Source: Olsenella massiliensis
GTDB taxonomy: Bacteria; Actinomycetota; Coriobacteriia; Coriobacteriales; Atopobiaceae
Length of the DNA stretch: 64,000 nucleotides
Assembly (NCBI RefSeq): GCF_001457795.1
Contig: NZ_LN898211.1
Span: 627,038 to 691,037, forward strand
Reading direction: 5' to 3'
This document shows positions 60,728-64,000 of the stretch, one piece after another (position 1 is the stretch's first letter; each line of letters starts with the position of its first letter). Made by a program: the position numbers and the translations under genes. The notes under the pieces were generated by a model. That model did not search any database. It was given only the letters and a program-made list of their open reading frames with translations, and was not told where the DNA came from.

Positions 60728-62223
60728 AATACGTCGTCGGCATAGACCTAGGAACCTCATCAGTAAAGCTTGCGCTTGTCAGCAATGCTGGCGTGCTGGC
60801 GAAGGAGTGCCAACGAGAGTATGAGCCCACTCGTCCCCATCCTGGATGGAAGGAGATTGACCCAGCGCTCTGGTGGGATGCGACATTCGATGGTCTGCGC
60901 GAGCTTCTGTCGGGAGGTCCCGTTGATGTTGCCTGCATCGGAGTCACCGGTCAAATGCATACCACCGTTTTTTTAGATGCGCGTGGAAACAGTATCCGTC
61001 CAGCAATCATGTGGAACGACTCAAGGACCTCGGATATGGTCGGACGTGCCAGAAGGACTCTCGAAGACATCGGAGAGAAGTATCTATCTCAAATCATTTC
61101 CTGCGGGAGTCCCGCTCTGAACCTTCTTTGGCTCAAAGAGAATGAGGCAGAGAATTACCACAGGTTGTACAAGTTCCTCATTGGTCCGGATTGGCTTGTC
61201 CACCAGATGACCGGCTCGTATCTTGGGACGGACTACTGTGAGGCATCAACTTCGTCGCTATTCAATCTCTCAAAGAAAAAATGGTCATATGCGGCGATTG
61301 ACGCTCTCGGCCTTTCGCGTGCGCTCCTGCCGAACGTGAGGAGTAGTGCTGAGATTGCCGGGACACTACACGACGAGTATGCCAAGGCACTGGGGTTGTC
61401 TCGAGGAATCCCCGTCATTGTCGGTACGGGAGACAATCCGGCATCCGCCTTGGCAACAGGTTGTCTGCAGAATAACTTGCCCGTATTGTCACTTGGCACC
61501 TCGGGTGTCCTGATGTTCACACGCCCCCATTTTGACCCTGCATTCAAGGGGAAGAACATTCAGGTCTCACTTCAGGGCAATGACGTAATCAATCTCGTTC
61601 AGGGGACCGTTCAGGCCTGTGGCTTGAGCTTCAGTTGGTGGAACAAATCCATCCTGATGAGGGATAGTTTTGACGAGGTGGAGTCGGAGATTACAGCTGA
61701 ATTCGAACAATCTCCAACGAGAAAACCCCTCATCTACTATCCCCATATTTCCGGGGAAAAGACAATCTATGGAGACGCCTCCCTCACCGGGGCATTTATC
61801 GGCCTGACCAGCGACGTAACGAGAGCTCAAATGACGTTGGCTGTCATGGAGGGAGTTGCGTTCGGGGTATGTCAGCTCGCTGAGGAGATGCAGGTTTCCT
61901 TGACTGACTTTGACGCCCTCAAGGTAATCGGAGGCGGCTCAAAGAGCGACACATGGATGCGCGTCCTGTCGAGCGTCCTCAACGTGACAACGGTACGATC
62001 TGAATCATACGCAAGTGCCTCGTTTGGGGCTGCACTCCTTGCTCTGAGCGCCTTGAGGGGCAATTCATCGCTCGTGCAGCGTAACCTTCCCGTCGATACA
62101 ATGCAGCAGTTTCATCCCAACGAGGGGCTTTTGAGGCACTACGAATCGGTCTATTCAAAGTTTTTGCGTGTTCATGATGCAATCAAGCTTGTCCTTGGGG
62201 ATCGAAGCGAGGTGAGTTCTTGA
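60724..62223 (+). CDS. FGGY-family carbohydrate kinase (xylulokinase-like)
   Basis: A 499-residue kinase. It starts KYVVGIDLGTSSVKLALVS and has GVTGQMHTTVFLD and IMWNDSRTSDMV, as in XylB. ALKVIGGGSKSDTWMRVLSS matches the C-terminal FGGY signature region near residue 400. It would phosphorylate a ketose (xylulose type). Its partners are a PTS, which already makes phosphosugar, and a bisphosphate aldolase, so the order of steps is unclear. ATG 60724 overlaps the dehydrogenase stop (ATGA); a GTG 6 bases earlier is possible. Confidence 0.85.
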   Translation: MKYVVGIDLGTSSVKLALVSNAGVLAKECQREYEPTRPHPGWKEIDPALWWDATFDGLRELLSGGPVDVACIGVTGQMHTTVFLDARGNSIRPAIMWNDSRTSDMVGRARRTLEDIGEKYLSQIISCGSPALNLLWLKENEAENYHRLYKFLIGPDWLVHQMTGSYLGTDYCEASTSSLFNLSKKKWSYAAIDALGLSRALLPNVRSSAEIAGTLHDEYAKALGLSRGIPVIVGTGDNPASALATGCLQNNLPVLSLGTSGVLMFTRPHFDPAFKGKNIQVSLQGNDVINLVQGTVQACGLSFSWWNKSILMRDSFDEVESEITAEFEQSPTRKPLIYYPHISGEKTIYGDASLTGAFIGLTSDVTRAQMTLAVMEGVAFGVCQLAEEMQVSLTDFDALKVIGGGSKSDTWMRVLSSVLNVTTVRSESYASASFGAALLALSALRGNSSLVQRNLPVDTMQQFHPNEGLLRHYESVYSKFLRVHDAIKLVLGDRSEVSS

Positions 62224-62813
62224 GAGAGAAAGCTACCTGCGATATATGTGGAAAGAAGCTCGGTTTTAGGAAGTTTAAATATAGCACTGGGGTAATTTGC
62301 AAGGACTGCTATAAGCTCGCTTCCGAGAGCTACACAACGACTATTGCGGAGAAAACATTCGATGAGGTGATGGCTGCTTACGACAGGCGCAAGAGCCAAC
62401 TCGAGAGCGATGTGAATTTTTTGCCGACGAAGCGCGTCGCCAACTACCTTCAGATTGACGAGCGGCGCGAATTGATTTGCCTGCCCAACAATCGCTTGAT
62501 CGGATTGATAGCAGGCGATAAAGAGGGACTTTCTGCTCCAGAGTACATTAAGTGGGCGGATGTGTACGCCTGCTCAATCGTTACAACTCCCCGCCTGACT
62601 CAAAGTCAGATGCGTGGAGAGGGAATCGCCGAAGGAACCACCATCTCCTCGCTTTCGGTGGAAATCAAGACCCGTCGTCCCAAGGCCTCCCATGTCATTT
62701 GCTTCTTGAAAAACAAGACTAGAGTAAAGAGCTTTGCCTTCAGACACACGTTTGATTTGACAAAAAGGTGTGTGGATATGGTCAATCAGTACTGCATTGG
62801 CAAGGAGTCTTAG
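62220..62813 (+). CDS. DUF4428 zinc-ribbon protein in the PTS operon
   Basis: A 197-residue protein. An N-terminal DUF4428-type zinc ribbon (CDICGKKLGFRKFKYSTGVIC and CKDC, four Cys) is followed by a linker and a domain resembling short bacterial PH-like modules (RRELICLPNNRLIGLIAGDK). The start is TTG 62220, overlapping the kinase stop by TTGA, with GAGGTGAG upstream. No catalytic role is known. Its location inside a sugar operon is unusual and could mean a regulatory or sensing function. Confidence 0.75.
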   Translation: MREKATCDICGKKLGFRKFKYSTGVICKDCYKLASESYTTTIAEKTFDEVMAAYDRRKSQLESDVNFLPTKRVANYLQIDERRELICLPNNRLIGLIAGDKEGLSAPEYIKWADVYACSIVTTPRLTQSQMRGEGIAEGTTISSLSVEIKTRRPKASHVICFLKNKTRVKSFAFRHTFDLTKRCVDMVNQYCIGKES

Positions 62814-62902
62814 GCCGCGCATTCGGCTCCATCGGACGAGCAGCGCCGTAGCGCAAAAAAGAGCATGAGATTACAAGCGCGTTGTTGAAAATGGAGGACG
62901 CT

Positions 62903-63742
62903 ATGGCTTTGGTAGATATGAACGAACTCGTGACAATCGCAAAAAAGAACGATGTTCTTCTGCCGGCATTTAATACGACCAACCTTGAAATGACACTGGC
63001 AATCATGGACGCATTTGAGCGCGCCGGAATGCCGGGAATTATTCAAATCGCGCCAACAAACGTGAGGCTGTCGGGATATGAGTACATCTCTACTATTGTG
63101 CATATGGCGGACAAAAGCTATAGCGTCCCCTTTGCGCTCCATCTTGATCATGGCAAGACGATTGATGATGTCAGAAATGCTGTGAATGCGGGCTTCACAT
63201 CGGTAATGATTGATGGAGCGGCGCTGCCCTTTGAAGAGAATATCCTGTTCTCGCGACGCGCGGTCGACTACTGTCACTGCAAGGGCGTGCCGGTAGAGGC
63301 AGAGCTTGGGGCAATTAAGGGCAAAGAAGACGACCACGTATCCGAGGCGGATTTGAAGACTGATCCCAGCCAGGTGAAAGAGTTCGTTGAGGGGAGCGGC
63401 TGCGATCTTCTTGCAGTTTCCGTCGGAAATGTCCACGGTCTTGAGGACACCCCAAAAATCGATCTGCCCCTCTTGGAGAAGATATCCGCAGTTAGCCCCT
63501 GCCCGCTTGTTCTCCATGGTGGATCTGGGATTGAGTACTCGACAATCTTTGCTATGAAAAAGTACAACATGGTTAAGATTAACATCGCCAGCGATCTTCG
63601 CCGCGCCTTTATCAGCTCTGTCGGCAAAGCGTATGAGGCAAATGCTATGGAGCACAATCTTGCCAAGGTGCTTCTTGAGGCACGCTCGGCCGTAACCGAG
63701 GTTGCTTACAAGACCTTGCTTGCTATCAATGGCATGGAGTAA
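62903..63742 (+). CDS. class II ketose-bisphosphate aldolase (fructose/tagatose type)
   Basis: A 279-residue zinc aldolase. Metal and catalytic segments are FALHLDHGKTIDDVRNAV near residue 75, VEAELGAIKGKEDD near 137, VSVGNVHGLEDT near 177 and LVLHGGSGIEY near 205. It cleaves a ketose-1,6-bisphosphate to DHAP and glyceraldehyde-3-phosphate; tagatose versus fructose preference cannot be told. ATG 62903 has GGAGGACGCT upstream, which decides against the TTG at 62882. It closes the operon, 89 bp after the DUF4428 gene. Confidence 0.9.
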   Translation: MALVDMNELVTIAKKNDVLLPAFNTTNLEMTLAIMDAFERAGMPGIIQIAPTNVRLSGYEYISTIVHMADKSYSVPFALHLDHGKTIDDVRNAVNAGFTSVMIDGAALPFEENILFSRRAVDYCHCKGVPVEAELGAIKGKEDDHVSEADLKTDPSQVKEFVEGSGCDLLAVSVGNVHGLEDTPKIDLPLLEKISAVSPCPLVLHGGSGIEYSTIFAMKKYNMVKINIASDLRRAFISSVGKAYEANAMEHNLAKVLLEARSAVTEVAYKTLLAINGME

Positions 63743-63816
63743 GGGCAATTTTTTCGACAGAAGGCCACTACCATTCCGAGCTTAGGGACGAAGGATCGGT
63801 GCTGCTAGATTCGAAT

Positions 63817-63855
63817 TTTGCGTGATATGCGTGTCTGCACATTACATAACGCAAA
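63817..63855. promoter_or_regulatory. dyad in front of the last partial gene
   Basis: TTTGCGT (63817-63823) and ACGCAAA (63849-63855) are exact inverted copies 25 bp apart in an AT-rich part of the terminal gap. It is a possible operator for whatever begins at about 63911. Confidence 0.35.
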
Positions 63856-63910
63856 GTGATAGCAAGCTGACGCGAAGGGGTAGTAGGCACGAGGGAGCTG
63901 GAGCGTCTCA

Positions 63911-64000
63911 ATGGGCATCTTATCGAGTCAGGCTACGCCTGGAGACTATACGGCTGAGGTATTTAAGCCGATAGACTCTCGTGACATGTATATCTGGGAT
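63911..64000 (+). CDS. start of a possible gene cut by the window end
   Basis: An ATG at 63911 opens 30 codons that stay open to the last base (MGILSSQATPGDYTAEVFKP, then IDSRDMYIWD). GGAG lies 7 bases upstream. It is too short to assign. Confidence 0.35.
   Translation, partial: MGILSSQATPGDYTAEVFKPIDSRDMYIWD

Overview
The window looks like an anaerobic, high-GC actinobacterium of the class Coriobacteriia, probably an Olsenella/Atopobium-type genus. This is inferred from gene content, not from a marker gene. The signs are roughly 65% GC coding sequence in the left three quarters (39 of 60 bases in a hand-counted sample), a giant fused 2-hydroxyacyl-CoA dehydratase/activase-type protein, a bacterial Elp3, a GGGtGRT protein with its Fe-S scaffold partner, both a class I and an anaerobic class III ribonucleotide reductase, and fermentation-type dehydrogenases. 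No rRNA, tRNA or CRISPR array was found.

Layout. 0.5-2.2 kb: GGGtGRT/Fe-S scaffold pair on the minus strand. 2.6-9.2 kb: lipase-like hydrolase, EamA exporter, SWIM/SNF2 helicase, GNAT, DUF554 membrane protein. 9.4-15.6 kb: two TetR regulators, the second translationally coupled to a 1568-residue activase-related protein. 16-19.7 kb: nrdAB. 20.2-25.5 kb: methyltransferase, elp3, Gfo/Idh/MocA oxidoreductase, iron alcohol dehydrogenase. 25.6-28.8 kb: a minus-strand operon that looks like a type VII (LXG) toxin module, with two small helical partners, an LXG/DUF4474-like effector and a lipoprotein. 29-32.8 kb: xpt, OPT transporter, coaX. 32.9-35.8 kb: nrdD-nrdG. 36-41.4 kb: HAD phosphatase, GH25 lysozyme, malic enzyme, fumarase. 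41.7-47.1 kb: glycerol operon (glpP, glpK and a three-part FAD dehydrogenase) behind an intrinsic terminator in its leader. 47.6-53.3 kb: first mannose-family PTS operon with a mannose-6-phosphate isomerase-like and a mannitol-1-phosphate dehydrogenase-like gene and an RpiR regulator. 53.5-54.0 kb: internally deleted IS256-family remnant. 54.1-63.7 kb: an AraL-like phosphatase and AraM/EgsA glycerol-1-phosphate dehydrogenase, divergent from a second mannose-family PTS operon with a zinc dehydrogenase, FGGY kinase, DUF4428 protein and class II aldolase. This last block has visibly lower GC, and a 240-bp stretch inside it counts at about 27.5% GC.

The most striking structure not explained by genes is a pair of about 290-bp intergenic elements, at 19.8-20.1 kb and 36.97-37.26 kb. 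Each consists of CCTATA-N-GNTTGAG motifs set mostly at an exact 31-bp period around a shared 15-bp core. The two are on opposite strands, and both lie between convergent genes. Motif-to-core distances are the same in both copies, which points to one defined element family.

How the parts fit: the two ribonucleotide reductases appear to share NrdR-like boxes. The glycerol operon, fumarase/malic enzyme and the iron and zinc dehydrogenases fit fermentative redox balancing. The two PTS operons feed polyol- or ketose-type sugars into glycolysis. The AraM/AraL pair beside the second operon could turn dihydroxyacetone phosphate into glycerol-1-phosphate and then glycerol, but this is inference.
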